11,111 bases of DNA from an uncultured Verrucomicrobiales bacterium (GTDB taxonomy: Bacteria; Verrucomicrobiota; Verrucomicrobiia; Verrucomicrobiales; Akkermansiaceae), in contig CALBVA010000302.1 in assembly GCA_937969125.1 (NCBI GenBank), positions 1 through 11,111 of the forward strand, read 5' to 3'. Shown here piece by piece: positions 1 through 7,828 of this stretch. How positions within the stretch are numbered: the first letter of the stretch is position 1; every line of letters starts with the position of its first letter. The position numbers and the translations under genes are program-made. The notes below the pieces were generated by a model. It ran no database searches. It was not told the DNA's origin and saw only the letters and a list, made by a program, of their open reading frames with translations.

Positions 1-1
1 T

Positions 2-244
2 GCGGAATCGCAAACTCTAGTAGATTCTGACCCGGACTACCCAAAATGGCAAACTCTCCGGGCTCGTTGTCTCATGAGCATGGCCAAACTCCATTTGGAG
101 CAAGTCGAAGACGATCAAGCAGCCTCTCAGCTACAGCAAGCCTCAGATATTCTTTTGGCACTGAAAGAGTCCGAAACCCTCCCATCCGAGGATGAAGGAC
201 TCCTAAATCTACTGATTACTCTTCAAGAATCCCTCCCAAAATGA
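2..244 (+). CDS. C-terminal 80 residues of an alpha-helical, possibly TPR-type protein (5' end outside the window)
   Basis: The reading frame is open from the left edge and ends with a TGA at 242-244, overlapping the ATG of the next gene (ATGA). The 80 visible residues are rich in Leu, Gln, Glu and Ala. Segments such as RARCLMSMAKLHLEQ and AASQLQQASDILLAL read as paired amphipathic helices of TPR type. No catalytic motif, membrane segment or other domain is visible in this fragment. In some verrucomicrobial and planctomycetal genomes, Ser/Thr kinases with C-terminal TPR tails sit near FecR-domain proteins, so a kinase tail is one possible identity. That is only inference from context, and any TPR-ended protein would fit. 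The frame is strongly supported by its length without stops and by the operon-like overlap, while the function is not determined. Confidence 0.7.
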   Translation, partial: AESQTLVDSDPDYPKWQTLRARCLMSMAKLHLEQVEDDQAASQLQQASDILLALKESETLPSEDEGLLNLLITLQESLPK

Positions 245-3200
245 AACTCTCATTTTTGCTCAAGGCATCTACCTTATCTATCCTTACACTGAGCACGCTG
301 TGGTCTCAGGAGCCTGAGCTGATCGAGAAAATCAGGACTGTTGAATCATCCCGCCCTCAGCCCTGGGTCGAAGCGAAAGAAGGTCGCATACTCAAGGCTA
401 ATGAAATTCTCGCTGCAAGAAAAGATAGCCGGGGCGTGGTTCAGCTCTCCACCAAACGCCATCTTCGAGTAAGGGCGAATTCCAAAATCCGCATTCTTAA
501 AGCACATTTCGGCGAGCGTGATATTGGGCTAGAGGTCCAGAAAGGAGAAATCTACCTCCACAGTCGCGAGAGCTGGCGAGATGCGGTTGTGAGGACACCG
601 ACCGTGGAAGCTAAGCCAAAAGGGACACAGTTTATGGTCTCGGTAGCGGATGACGGAACGACAAAATTTACGGTTTTGGAAGGCTCGGTCGATCTTTCAA
701 ATCGCTTTGGCCAGCTTGATTTAGCAGCCCATGAGCAAGCGCTCATTGAACCGGGAAAGGCTCCCAGGCGCACAGCTGTGATCAATACTTATAACACCAT
801 ACAGTGGTGCCTTTATTATCCCGCTATTCTAAATCTCAAAGATCTTCGGTTAACCCGTAGAGAACAACGCCGATTGGACAAGTCCCTAAAAGCTTATCAA
901 AGAGGGGACCTACTACGGGCTCTTGATGGGCTTCCAGCCTCGTTTCGACCGCGGTCAGCAGCGGAGTTAACTTACTACGCCGCGCTGCAACTTGCTGTTG
1001 GCGAAGTTGATATTGCACGCCAAACGCTAAAACGAATTCCCCGTTTATCTTCTTCCCGTCGTGCCCTTGAGAATCTCATCGCGGCGGTGACGTTCTTGCC
1101 CCAGCCAGAGGATCAACTAACACGTGAAATCCAACTGATGGCCACAGAGCAAACAGAGAGCGGTTGGACCTCGTCCGAATGGTTGGCTCAGTCCTACCTC
1201 GCCCAAGCTCATGCGAAACCCGGCTCAATTTCACAAGCGCGAAGACATGTCCTTGAGGCCCTCAAAATAGATCCGGAATTCGCGTTCGCTTTGGTACGAT
1301 TGGCTGAATTGGAATTTTCTCTCGGAGATAACAAAGCAGCTACAGACGCACTGGAACGCGGACTAAAATTTGCTCTCAGAAATCCACAGGCATGGTCCCT
1401 TCAAGGCTTCATCGCCAGTGGTCAAAACAATTACCGGGAAGCCCACGCTGCTTTTGAGAAAGCCATCGAAATCGATAGTTCACTTGGGAATGCGTGGTTG
1501 GGACGAGGGCTCCTCTCCATAAAAAAAGGAGATCGCGAGCAAGGTTACAAAGACCTCCGGACTGCTGTCGTCCTTGAACCATATCGCTCGTTCCTTCATA
1601 GTTACCTTGGAAAAGCAGCAAGCCTTTTGAAAGACCCGGACAAGAGTGGAATTGAAGACCTCCAACACGCACAGTCACTCGATCCCAACGACCCAACTCC
1701 TTCGCTTTACCGTAGCATCCTTGAAAAAGAACAATACCGCTTTAACGATGCGATCGCCTCGCTTGAGGATTCCTTAAGGCAAAATGATAACCGCCGCCTC
1801 TATCGTTCTCAGTTTCTCTTGGATCAAGACCGATCCGTCAGGAGCACTAATCTGGCCAGTTTGTTTCGCAACACCGGGATGACCGAGGTTGCGGTCCGAG
1901 AGGCAACTCGGGCGGTAGAAGCTGACTACACCAATGCCTCGGCCCACCTATTTTTAGCCAATTCATTTGATACCTTAAGAGACCCCAGTCGCGTCGAGCT
2001 ACGCTACGAGACACCCTTTTTTCATGAGCTTCTAATGGCAAATCTCTTGGCCCCGGTAGGCGGTGGCCCTCTCTCTCAGTTTGTCTCCCAACAAGAATAC
2101 TCAAAGATGTTCGAGTCTGACGGATTTGGAGGGAGTGTTCTTACCGAAGCCCGTAGCAATGGACAGTTCGACACGACTGCGTCCCTCTTCGGAACTCAGG
2201 GACGGACAAGCATTGGTTTTGATGTGAAGCTGCGAGACGACCCCGGAGACCGTAGCAACTCAGATGATCGCCGTCTTGAGTCGTTTGCCCAGCTCAAGCA
2301 TCAACCGAATCCTGACAACATTTTCTATTTTTTAGGAAAATACCAAGATCAAGAAAGTGGCGACACTTTGAGAAGCTACCTCAATGATTCCTTGTCTCCG
2401 GGTCTGCGCTTTTCAGAAAAACAAGAACCTGGATTGCTTCTTGCCGGCTGGAACCATCGTTGGGAACCCGGCTCGCACACTCTTTTTCTAGCTGGCCGAT
2501 TGAGCGCCAGCCAAACGCTGACCTCACCCAACTCTCGCCAACTTCTTCTAGGGCGTGACTCAAACGCCCTGCGGCCGGGCTTCATTCAAGGGAGCGGGCT
2601 CGGAACCCAATTGACCGATCCGAACTTGGGAGTAACTGACATTGCACTGAACCCTGATTTTTCAGTGAGTTTATCACCAGAGCTACTTGAAGCATTTGCA
2701 CCATTCTCTGGCCTCGGATCAGTGCAGCGTGTTTCAGCTGGGAATTTTGATTTTGTGACTCATCGAGACATAGTGGTCTATTCTGCTGAACTCCAGCATA
2801 TTAAAACTTGGGACAATCACACTCTCCTTCTGGGTGGACGGTATCAGCATGGCGACATTGATGCATCGGCAACATTAAACCTACTACCTCCACTTGTTGG
2901 CGCATTTACAAATCCTGCTAGCGAGCAGAACATCTCCACCACCTTCGACCGCTACGCCGCATACCTTTACGACTTTTGGTCCCCACGCGATGACCTAACC
3001 ATCGTCGGAGGTGTTTCCTACGATTCGGTCAGGTATCCGATTAACTTCCGCAATCCTCCTCTCAACCCAAATCGACAGGCTGACGAAAAACTCTCGACTA
3101 AATTAGGTTTCACCTACACCCCAATGGATAACCTGACTGCCCGCGGACTCTTTGCACAAAGCCTTGGTGGAGTCACTTTTGACGAGAGCGTCACCTTGGA

Positions 3201-3936
3201 GCCAGTTCAACTTGCTGGTTTCTCTCAAGCTTATCGCACAGCACTCTCCGAATCACTTGCCGGGTCGGTGGAAACACCTCGCTTTGAAGTTTTGGGCCTC
3301 AACTTCGAGGGGAAAATCACTCCCAGCACTTGGTGGGGGCTTTCATTTCAAGATCTGAGTCAGGATGTCAGCCGCTCGGTCGGAGTTTTTAACGGATACG
3401 ACCTAAATGCTGTGTCTCCAATCAATCCAGTCTACTTCCCCGGGACAACGTCTCAAACCTTACGCTATAGAGAAAAGACAGTGTCCTTCAACATCAATCA
3501 CCTCATCGGAAAACAATTTTCCATCGGAGCTGGTTATCAATGGACCGACTCGCAGCTACAAACCAAATTTCCCGAGATTCCTGCGACTGTTCAACCACTG
3601 CTAGCTGAGCTAAATCAGCAAGCGTCTCTGCACCGGGCTAGCCTCTTCGGAATTTGGAACAGCCCCAGCGGCCTATTTTCAAAGCTAGAGGCAAATTGGT
3701 ATTCCCAGTCCGTCAGCGACCCGGCCGGCCAACAAACTGGTGGCATGAGCAAGGCCTCTGATTCCACCTTCCAAGTCCATGCTTTTGCCGGATACCGTTT
3801 CGCGAGAAACACGGGCCAAATCAGTCTCGGAGTGCTCAACTTGCTCGACGAAGACTACCGCTTGAGTCCCCTCACCCCTTTTCCAGACCTTCCACGGGCA
3901 AGAACTGCAGTCATTCGTTGCCGCTTGAATTTCTGA
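241..3936 (+). CDS. Exported FecR-domain / TPR / outer-membrane beta-barrel fusion protein
   Basis: This 1231-residue protein starts with a signal peptide (MKLSFLLK, a hydrophobic stretch, cleavage near residue 22). A FecR-type beta domain follows at about 42-170, with the typical VRANSKIRIL, LEVQKGEIYL, VRTPTVEAKPKGTQF and FTVLEGSVDL strands. After a linker containing QWCLYYP (188-194) come about seven TPR units at about 309-570. From about 630 to the end the sequence is alternating, aromatic-rich and beta-strand-like. It finishes with VLNLLDEDYR and a final strand ending in Phe1231, the usual mark of outer-membrane barrels and resembling TonB-dependent receptor barrels. No plug domain or TonB box is apparent, so transport is unproven. 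FecR and TPR parts should lie in the periplasm. FecR normally relays a signal from an outer-membrane receptor to an ECF sigma factor, but here it shares a chain with the barrel and has no cytoplasmic anti-sigma segment. The start ATG overlaps the upstream TGA, suggesting translational coupling, and no Shine-Dalgarno sequence is seen. Confidence 0.9.
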   Translation: MKLSFLLKASTLSILTLSTLWSQEPELIEKIRTVESSRPQPWVEAKEGRILKANEILAARKDSRGVVQLSTKRHLRVRANSKIRILKAHFGERDIGLEVQKGEIYLHSRESWRDAVVRTPTVEAKPKGTQFMVSVADDGTTKFTVLEGSVDLSNRFGQLDLAAHEQALIEPGKAPRRTAVINTYNTIQWCLYYPAILNLKDLRLTRREQRRLDKSLKAYQRGDLLRALDGLPASFRPRSAAELTYYAALQLAVGEVDIARQTLKRIPRLSSSRRALENLIAAVTFLPQPEDQLTREIQLMATEQTESGWTSSEWLAQSYLAQAHAKPGSISQARRHVLEALKIDPEFAFALVRLAELEFSLGDNKAATDALERGLKFALRNPQAWSLQGFIASGQNNYREAHAAFEKAIEIDSSLGNAWLGRGLLSIKKGDREQGYKDLRTAVVLEPYRSFLHSYLGKAASLLKDPDKSGIEDLQHAQSLDPNDPTPSLYRSILEKEQYRFNDAIASLEDSLRQNDNRRLYRSQFLLDQDRSVRSTNLASLFRNTGMTEVAVREATRAVEADYTNASAHLFLANSFDTLRDPSRVELRYETPFFHELLMANLLAPVGGGPLSQFVSQQEYSKMFESDGFGGSVLTEARSNGQFDTTASLFGTQGRTSIGFDVKLRDDPGDRSNSDDRRLESFAQLKHQPNPDNIFYFLGKYQDQESGDTLRSYLNDSLSPGLRFSEKQEPGLLLAGWNHRWEPGSHTLFLAGRLSASQTLTSPNSRQLLLGRDSNALRPGFIQGSGLGTQLTDPNLGVTDIALNPDFSVSLSPELLEAFAPFSGLGSVQRVSAGNFDFVTHRDIVVYSAELQHIKTWDNHTLLLGGRYQHGDIDASATLNLLPPLVGAFTNPASEQNISTTFDRYAAYLYDFWSPRDDLTIVGGVSYDSVRYPINFRNPPLNPNRQADEKLSTKLGFTYTPMDNLTARGLFAQSLGGVTFDESVTLEPVQLAGFSQAYRTALSESLAGSVETPRFEVLGLNFEGKITPSTWWGLSFQDLSQDVSRSVGVFNGYDLNAVSPINPVYFPGTTSQTLRYREKTVSFNINHLIGKQFSIGAGYQWTDSQLQTKFPEIPATVQPLLAELNQQASLHRASLFGIWNSPSGLFSKLEANWYSQSVSDPAGQQTGGMSKASDSTFQVHAFAGYRFARNTGQISLGVLNLLDEDYRLSPLTPFPDLPRARTAVIRCRLNF

Positions 3937-3964
3937 CAAAAAATGAGTTAGATTGAATAAAGAT

Positions 3965-5113
3965 ATGTCTCATTCCCCCACCAAGACACGACGATTCCCT
4001 TGGAAAATTCTCCTACCAGTCGGTGCGTTAGGCCTCATTGGTTTTTCATCGACCTTCTTCGAGGGCACTTCTCAGAGTGCACCCTCTACCGAAAAAGACA
4101 CACCGCCCAATCACGAGGTGAAAGCTACAAGTAGTTCGACGACTAATAGCATTGAGTCATCCCACACTCTTGCAAGTGCACAGGCAGAACTCGAAGACGC
4201 CCTGCGGAGACTTCAACAAAACCCGGATCAAGCTGCTCAGATTCTCGCCCAATTAGAAACACAACTTGAGAGCTATCCTACCGATCTCGCTACTCAGGCA
4301 ATCACCGGATTTTTAAGCAGCGCCCAAGACGCTCAAACAGAGCTTCCCTTTGGCATTGGGAAAAATGGAAATCTCGCTTCTCACCCATCGCTTAGAATTG
4401 CCCTCTTGGACTGGTTGAGTTCGATTGACTCTGTAGCTGCCGCATCATACTCGAAAATCCTCCTTAATACTCCCACCCATCCTGACGAATGGGCGGTGGC
4501 TTTACGAAACGTTGCCCGTTTTTCAACGACTAAGGACGACCGCAACTATCTTCGCTTAAAGACCGAAGAATTGATCCGCAACCAAGATTGGCAAGCCAAA
4601 CCGAGTATCGGATTCCTCAATGCTTTTGACGTCTTGGCCCACATCAAGGCAACCGAATCAACCCCACTTCTTTCAGAAATGGTGCAAAACCCAAGACGCC
4701 GTGATCTTGCTCACGCCTCTTTTCTGACCCTCAATCGACTGGCACGCTCAGCCCCTCTTGAAACATTAAACCAGCTCATCGAGGATGAGGAACTTTCCTC
4801 CAATCTGGGACCCATGCTCGGAAATATGGTCGCGCATGCTGATCTCCGGGATATCAAACAACAGGAACTCGTCAAACGTTACATGCTGGCCAAACACAGA
4901 ACTGAAAAAGAACTCCGGGCATTCTCAGGAGTCTTTCCCAATGGCAATTTTTTCGTTTCCAACAACCTCCTCACAAGCGTTCCGCGGGCAAACAAAAAAG
5001 ATCGTTATGAACGCAAAAAAGCCTCACTGGAGACCATCAACGCATGGCTCCAAGACCCAGAATTCCGATCTCTTAGCCGACATCTCGTAACCATGAAAAA
5101 TCGGCTTCAATGA
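3965..5113 (+). CDS. Membrane-anchored helical protein of unknown function
   Basis: I do not recognise a family. From the ATG at 3965 the protein has 382 residues. A basic N-terminus (KTRR) is followed by one hydrophobic segment at about residues 12-30 (FPWKILLPVGALGLIGF), which reads as a signal anchor or uncleaved signal placing the rest in the periplasm. A Ser/Thr/Pro-rich linker runs to about 70. The remainder is almost entirely alpha-helical, with paired-helix character at about 72-110 and HEAT/TPR-like helices later. No catalytic motif is visible. An in-frame TTG at 3953 would add four residues. The ATG was preferred because neither start has a real ribosome binding site and ATG is the stronger codon. 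It lies 28 nt after the FecR-barrel gene, and its TGA overlaps the ATG of the next gene, so it belongs to the same operon. A periplasmic scaffold or partner for the TPR region of the barrel protein is conceivable but is inference. Confidence 0.85.
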   Translation: MSHSPTKTRRFPWKILLPVGALGLIGFSSTFFEGTSQSAPSTEKDTPPNHEVKATSSSTTNSIESSHTLASAQAELEDALRRLQQNPDQAAQILAQLETQLESYPTDLATQAITGFLSSAQDAQTELPFGIGKNGNLASHPSLRIALLDWLSSIDSVAAASYSKILLNTPTHPDEWAVALRNVARFSTTKDDRNYLRLKTEELIRNQDWQAKPSIGFLNAFDVLAHIKATESTPLLSEMVQNPRRRDLAHASFLTLNRLARSAPLETLNQLIEDEELSSNLGPMLGNMVAHADLRDIKQQELVKRYMLAKHRTEKELRAFSGVFPNGNFFVSNNLLTSVPRANKKDRYERKKASLETINAWLQDPEFRSLSRHLVTMKNRLQ

Positions 5114-7596
5114 GAGAAATCACATCCATCCCAACCTCTACAGCCTGTTCGATGAAAGCACTACTCCCTCCCCTAACCCTCAATCTTCTAGCCTTCTTCA
5201 GCACAGTCACTTTGACCCATGCCCAACTCCCCGTCATTATTGAACAACCCCGCGCCCGGACTTACATTGCGGGCAATGGGGTAGAACTTCGCGTGCAAGT
5301 CCAGTCTCAGGAAGAAGTCACTTACGATTGGCGCAGAAATGGTGAGCCCATCGACTTCTTGGGTTTCGATTCAGCAGTTCTTTCAGTCAACGCCTTCCCA
5401 GATACTTTCGGAGGCTTACCTCCAGCAGACGTTATCGGAAACTATACCTGCGTTGTTACGAATAGCTCTGGCTCGGTGACTTCTGAGATCGCAGTCATCA
5501 CTCAAAGTGATTCCTCTGTCTTCGATCGCAACAACTCCCTTCCTTTCAACTCTCCTGCTGCCTTTACTGTCACTATTCAACCCGACCATATCGGAGAAGC
5601 TTGGCGATTTCAGGGCGAAAAACTCTGGAGAGCTTCGGGTGAAAAAGTGATCAATCTCGGCCAAGGAGATCGAATCATTGAATTTCGTCCCATCTCCGGA
5701 TTCATCCAACCCTCCCCCGTCTCAATCACTTTAGGCGATGACGACGACCTTGAAATCAACCGGACTTACTTTCCTGCTAGCGATGCCAGCCCCACAGGCT
5801 CGTTGCGGATTAATCTCAGTCCAAGTTCTATCTCCGACGAGAGTTTGGATGAAGAATCTCAAGCCCAGTGGCGCCTTCTCGGGCTAGCCAACGAAGTCAA
5901 ACCTGCTTGGTTGGATTCAGGAGACACTATTACTAACTTAAGCCCCGGCATCTACTTGGTCGAATGCAAACCCGTTGACGGTCGACAAACGCCAGCAACC
6001 TTTGAAGTGACTCTGAAACTAGATGAGCTTAATATTTCCGAAACGATTGTCTACGATCTGCCACAAGTTGCCAGTGGCTCTCTTACCCCCCAAGCAATTC
6101 CGTTTCAATCCGTTCAGACAGATTCGATATTTCCCTACCAATCCGTTGGCAAGATTCGCTCAAGCATCGCCGAGGTTTCGGGCTTCGCTGTTCGAGACCG
6201 TGTTGTTCTTACGGTGGCCAGTGCATTGCTGAAAGACGCCCAAAATCGTGATATTCCTGACAACGAATTTTTCAGTTTTTGCGAAATTGAGTCCTTTGAT
6301 TTTTCTTACACTTTTGCGGAAAACATTCAATGGCTGCCCCAATCGGATCCAGCACATAAACCAGTGCCCCTATCTCCCAATGGGAGTATCATCTATTGTG
6401 GCTATGCAGATGGTCGCCTGAGTGAAGAACCGGGCTCATTTTCTCGAAGCTCACTGCGAGACAACGTCATCGCACTCTACTTCGAAGAAAATGCTGCTCG
6501 AGATGCCTACTCGGGTTGGCTTTCTTCGAACTCAGCTCCAAACGAATGGGGCAGCAGCGACGCTCAGAAAATTATCGTAGGATATCCCAGCCAAGGTGTC
6601 CCGGCTGATCAACTTGGGCGAATGTTTGCGACCACTCCAAATTCCGCAACCTCCACAACTCTCATCGACCCACTCACACCAAACTTGGAAAGTGATCTCA
6701 ACTTCACAACCTACCCTGGCATGATCGGTGGTCCTGTCTGCATTTCCTATATCAATGAAAATCATGAGGAAATCTATTACCCGTTTGGAATCTATGTGGG
6801 TGGAGTCAATGAGGTCTTGATTCGAACTTTTGACGAACAAGCTTCAGATGAGTTCACCAGAAATACACTTTTTGACTTGATCGAAATCGCCGACGACTAC
6901 GCTGGCCCTTTGGGCCCTGGTGACATCACGGGGGGAATCACCCGTGACTCTTTTTTCTTGGCTGACTCGATTGAGTTGCCTGGCGTGCTCAGCCTTATCA
7001 TCGAACCCATTGAGGCTGTCGAGGCAGGTGCTGGCTGGCGAATTGGCTCTGAAGGAGAGTTCCGCGCCAGCGGTAGCATCCTGGCTGGAGTGACACCTGG
7101 AAGATATTCCATAGAGTTCGCACCAGTCGCTGGATATCCTGATCCTCAACCACTCGACATCGTGATTAGCCCAGGTGAAAACCAAAGCCTCACCTTCAAC
7201 TACAACAATGATCCTATAGCCGATTGGAGAAACAACAATTTTCATTCCCCTGAGAATAGCGGCGATGGTGCCGACGAAAATGATCCCGATGGAGACGGCC
7301 AAAATAACCGCTCTGAGTTTATCGCAGGCACAAACCCAAACGATCCCCAAGATGTTTTAGTTGCGGAAACAGTTTCCCGAAATGGAAATCGAATCGAACT
7401 CATGGTCACAGGAAAAACGAATCGAATATACCGGCTCCAAAAGTGGACACCCCAGCCGAACCAAGACGCACCTCAATGGGAAACGGTCGTCACACTCCCC
7501 GAACTCCAAACCGGCCAGATGAACCTTTCCCTTGTCGATCCCAGCACTAAAGAAGCCAAAACACTCTATCGGGTCAGTGTTCTCTATCGCCCATAA
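5110..7596 (+). CDS. Secreted Ig-like / PEGA-like / trypsin-fold pseudo-protease multidomain protein
   Basis: The frame gives 828 residues from the ATG overlapping the upstream TGA. A second in-frame ATG at 5152 (Met15, MKALLPPLTLNLLAFF) begins a textbook signal peptide ending near THA-QLP (residue 38), so translation may really start there. Domains in order: an Ig-like domain at about 40-132 (YDWRRNG, GNYTCVVTNSSGSV); two PEGA-like beta repeats at about 150-209 and 229-304; a trypsin/chymotrypsin-fold domain at about 345-590; a third PEGA-like repeat at about 625-690; an acidic DPDGDG calcium-binding-type module at about 706-747; and a C-terminal beta domain. In the trypsin-like domain the usual TAAH reads TVAS (Ser371 in place of His), GDSGGP reads GMIGGP (Ile539 in place of Ser), and the DIAL position reads VIAL with an Asp two residues earlier (Asp451). 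It should therefore be proteolytically inactive and may act as a binding module. It is the last gene of the coupled operon. Confidence 0.9.
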   Translation: MREITSIPTSTACSMKALLPPLTLNLLAFFSTVTLTHAQLPVIIEQPRARTYIAGNGVELRVQVQSQEEVTYDWRRNGEPIDFLGFDSAVLSVNAFPDTFGGLPPADVIGNYTCVVTNSSGSVTSEIAVITQSDSSVFDRNNSLPFNSPAAFTVTIQPDHIGEAWRFQGEKLWRASGEKVINLGQGDRIIEFRPISGFIQPSPVSITLGDDDDLEINRTYFPASDASPTGSLRINLSPSSISDESLDEESQAQWRLLGLANEVKPAWLDSGDTITNLSPGIYLVECKPVDGRQTPATFEVTLKLDELNISETIVYDLPQVASGSLTPQAIPFQSVQTDSIFPYQSVGKIRSSIAEVSGFAVRDRVVLTVASALLKDAQNRDIPDNEFFSFCEIESFDFSYTFAENIQWLPQSDPAHKPVPLSPNGSIIYCGYADGRLSEEPGSFSRSSLRDNVIALYFEENAARDAYSGWLSSNSAPNEWGSSDAQKIIVGYPSQGVPADQLGRMFATTPNSATSTTLIDPLTPNLESDLNFTTYPGMIGGPVCISYINENHEEIYYPFGIYVGGVNEVLIRTFDEQASDEFTRNTLFDLIEIADDYAGPLGPGDITGGITRDSFFLADSIELPGVLSLIIEPIEAVEAGAGWRIGSEGEFRASGSILAGVTPGRYSIEFAPVAGYPDPQPLDIVISPGENQSLTFNYNNDPIADWRNNNFHSPENSGDGADENDPDGDGQNNRSEFIAGTNPNDPQDVLVAETVSRNGNRIELMVTGKTNRIYRLQKWTPQPNQDAPQWETVVTLPELQTGQMNLSLVDPSTKEAKTLYRVSVLYRP
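6142..6879 (+). other. Degenerate trypsin-fold domain within the 5110-7596 protein
   Basis: This marks the codons for about residues 345-590. Landmarks of the trypsin fold remain: SGFAVRDRVVLTVASALL at the first catalytic site, RDNVIALYF near the Asp site, KIIVGYP before the final strands, and TTYPGMIGGPVCI at the nucleophile site. The catalytic His position is Ser371 (AGT, 6220-6222). The Asp-Ser pair before GGP is Met538-Ile539 (ATG ATC, 6721-6726). Assignment to the trypsin fold comes from motif order and spacing read by eye and would be settled by a profile or structure comparison. Confidence 0.7.
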
Positions 7597-7624
7597 GATT
7601 TGCACTATGCTAGCACATAAAAGA

Positions 7625-7649
7625 GGCAAATCTCTTAGACAGAGATGCC
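7625..7649 (+). terminator. Weak terminator-like hairpin after the operon
   Basis: GGC, then a two-base AA bulge, then ATCTCT pairs with AGAGAT and GCC across the loop TAGAC. It lies 28 nt after the stop of the pseudo-protease gene, which is a sensible place for a terminator. It is not followed by a T-run, so intrinsic termination is doubtful; it could instead protect the 3' end of the transcript or be chance. Confidence 0.25.
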
Positions 7650-7795
7650 ACCCCGCACAGGACGGCCTCCTTCCGAAATCAGACACTATGGAGCGCTCAT
7701 TACCACCGTCCGCACCTGGGTTTCCAGTCCTGCTTTTAGCTCTATAAAAAGCCTGATGGACCTTAAAAGATGGTTCGTCCAACGCTCAAAGAATC

Positions 7796-7801
7796 TATAA
7801 T
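7796..7801 (+). promoter_or_regulatory. Candidate -10 box (TATAAT) for the propeller gene
   Basis: A perfect TATAAT lies 27 nt before the ATG at 7829, in an AT-rich stretch. No good -35 box is present at normal spacing: 16 nt upstream the bases are TTCGTC, matching TTGACA at only the first two positions. A perfect -10 in AT-rich DNA can occur by chance, so the call rests mostly on position. Confidence 0.3.
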
Positions 7802-7828
7802 AAAATCTAACTCTCATTAATCAATGCC

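Larger units (their letters stand above)
7597..7828. other. Intergenic region separating the operon from the propeller gene
   Basis: This 232-nt gap is the only substantial non-coding stretch. It holds a modest bulged stem-loop just after the operon and a perfect TATAAT box shortly before the next gene. A second weak inverted repeat (GCTTTT at 7732-7737 with AAAAGC at 7747-7752) is also present. A 71-codon frame crossing 7532-7747 begins inside the upstream gene and has no protein-like character, so it was not called. I see no tRNA, riboswitch or attachment site here. Confidence 0.6.

Noticed and set aside
364..750. FecR region as a classical anti-sigma regulator
   Set aside because: The protein begins with a signal peptide and lacks a cytoplasmic anti-sigma segment and an internal membrane helix, so it cannot hold a sigma factor in the usual way.
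3953..3964. TTG at 3953 as the start of the membrane-anchored helical protein
   Set aside because: It adds only four residues and has no better ribosome binding site than the ATG at 3965; it remains possible.
6844..7350. A 168-codon - strand frame opposite the third PEGA-like repeat and the DPDGDG module
   Set aside because: The + strand frame carries recognisable domains throughout; the antisense product has no coherent features.
7532..7747. A 71-codon + strand frame spanning the end of the pseudo-protease gene and the intergenic gap
   Set aside because: It begins inside the upstream gene in another frame, has no recognisable protein features, no ribosome binding site and no likely partner.
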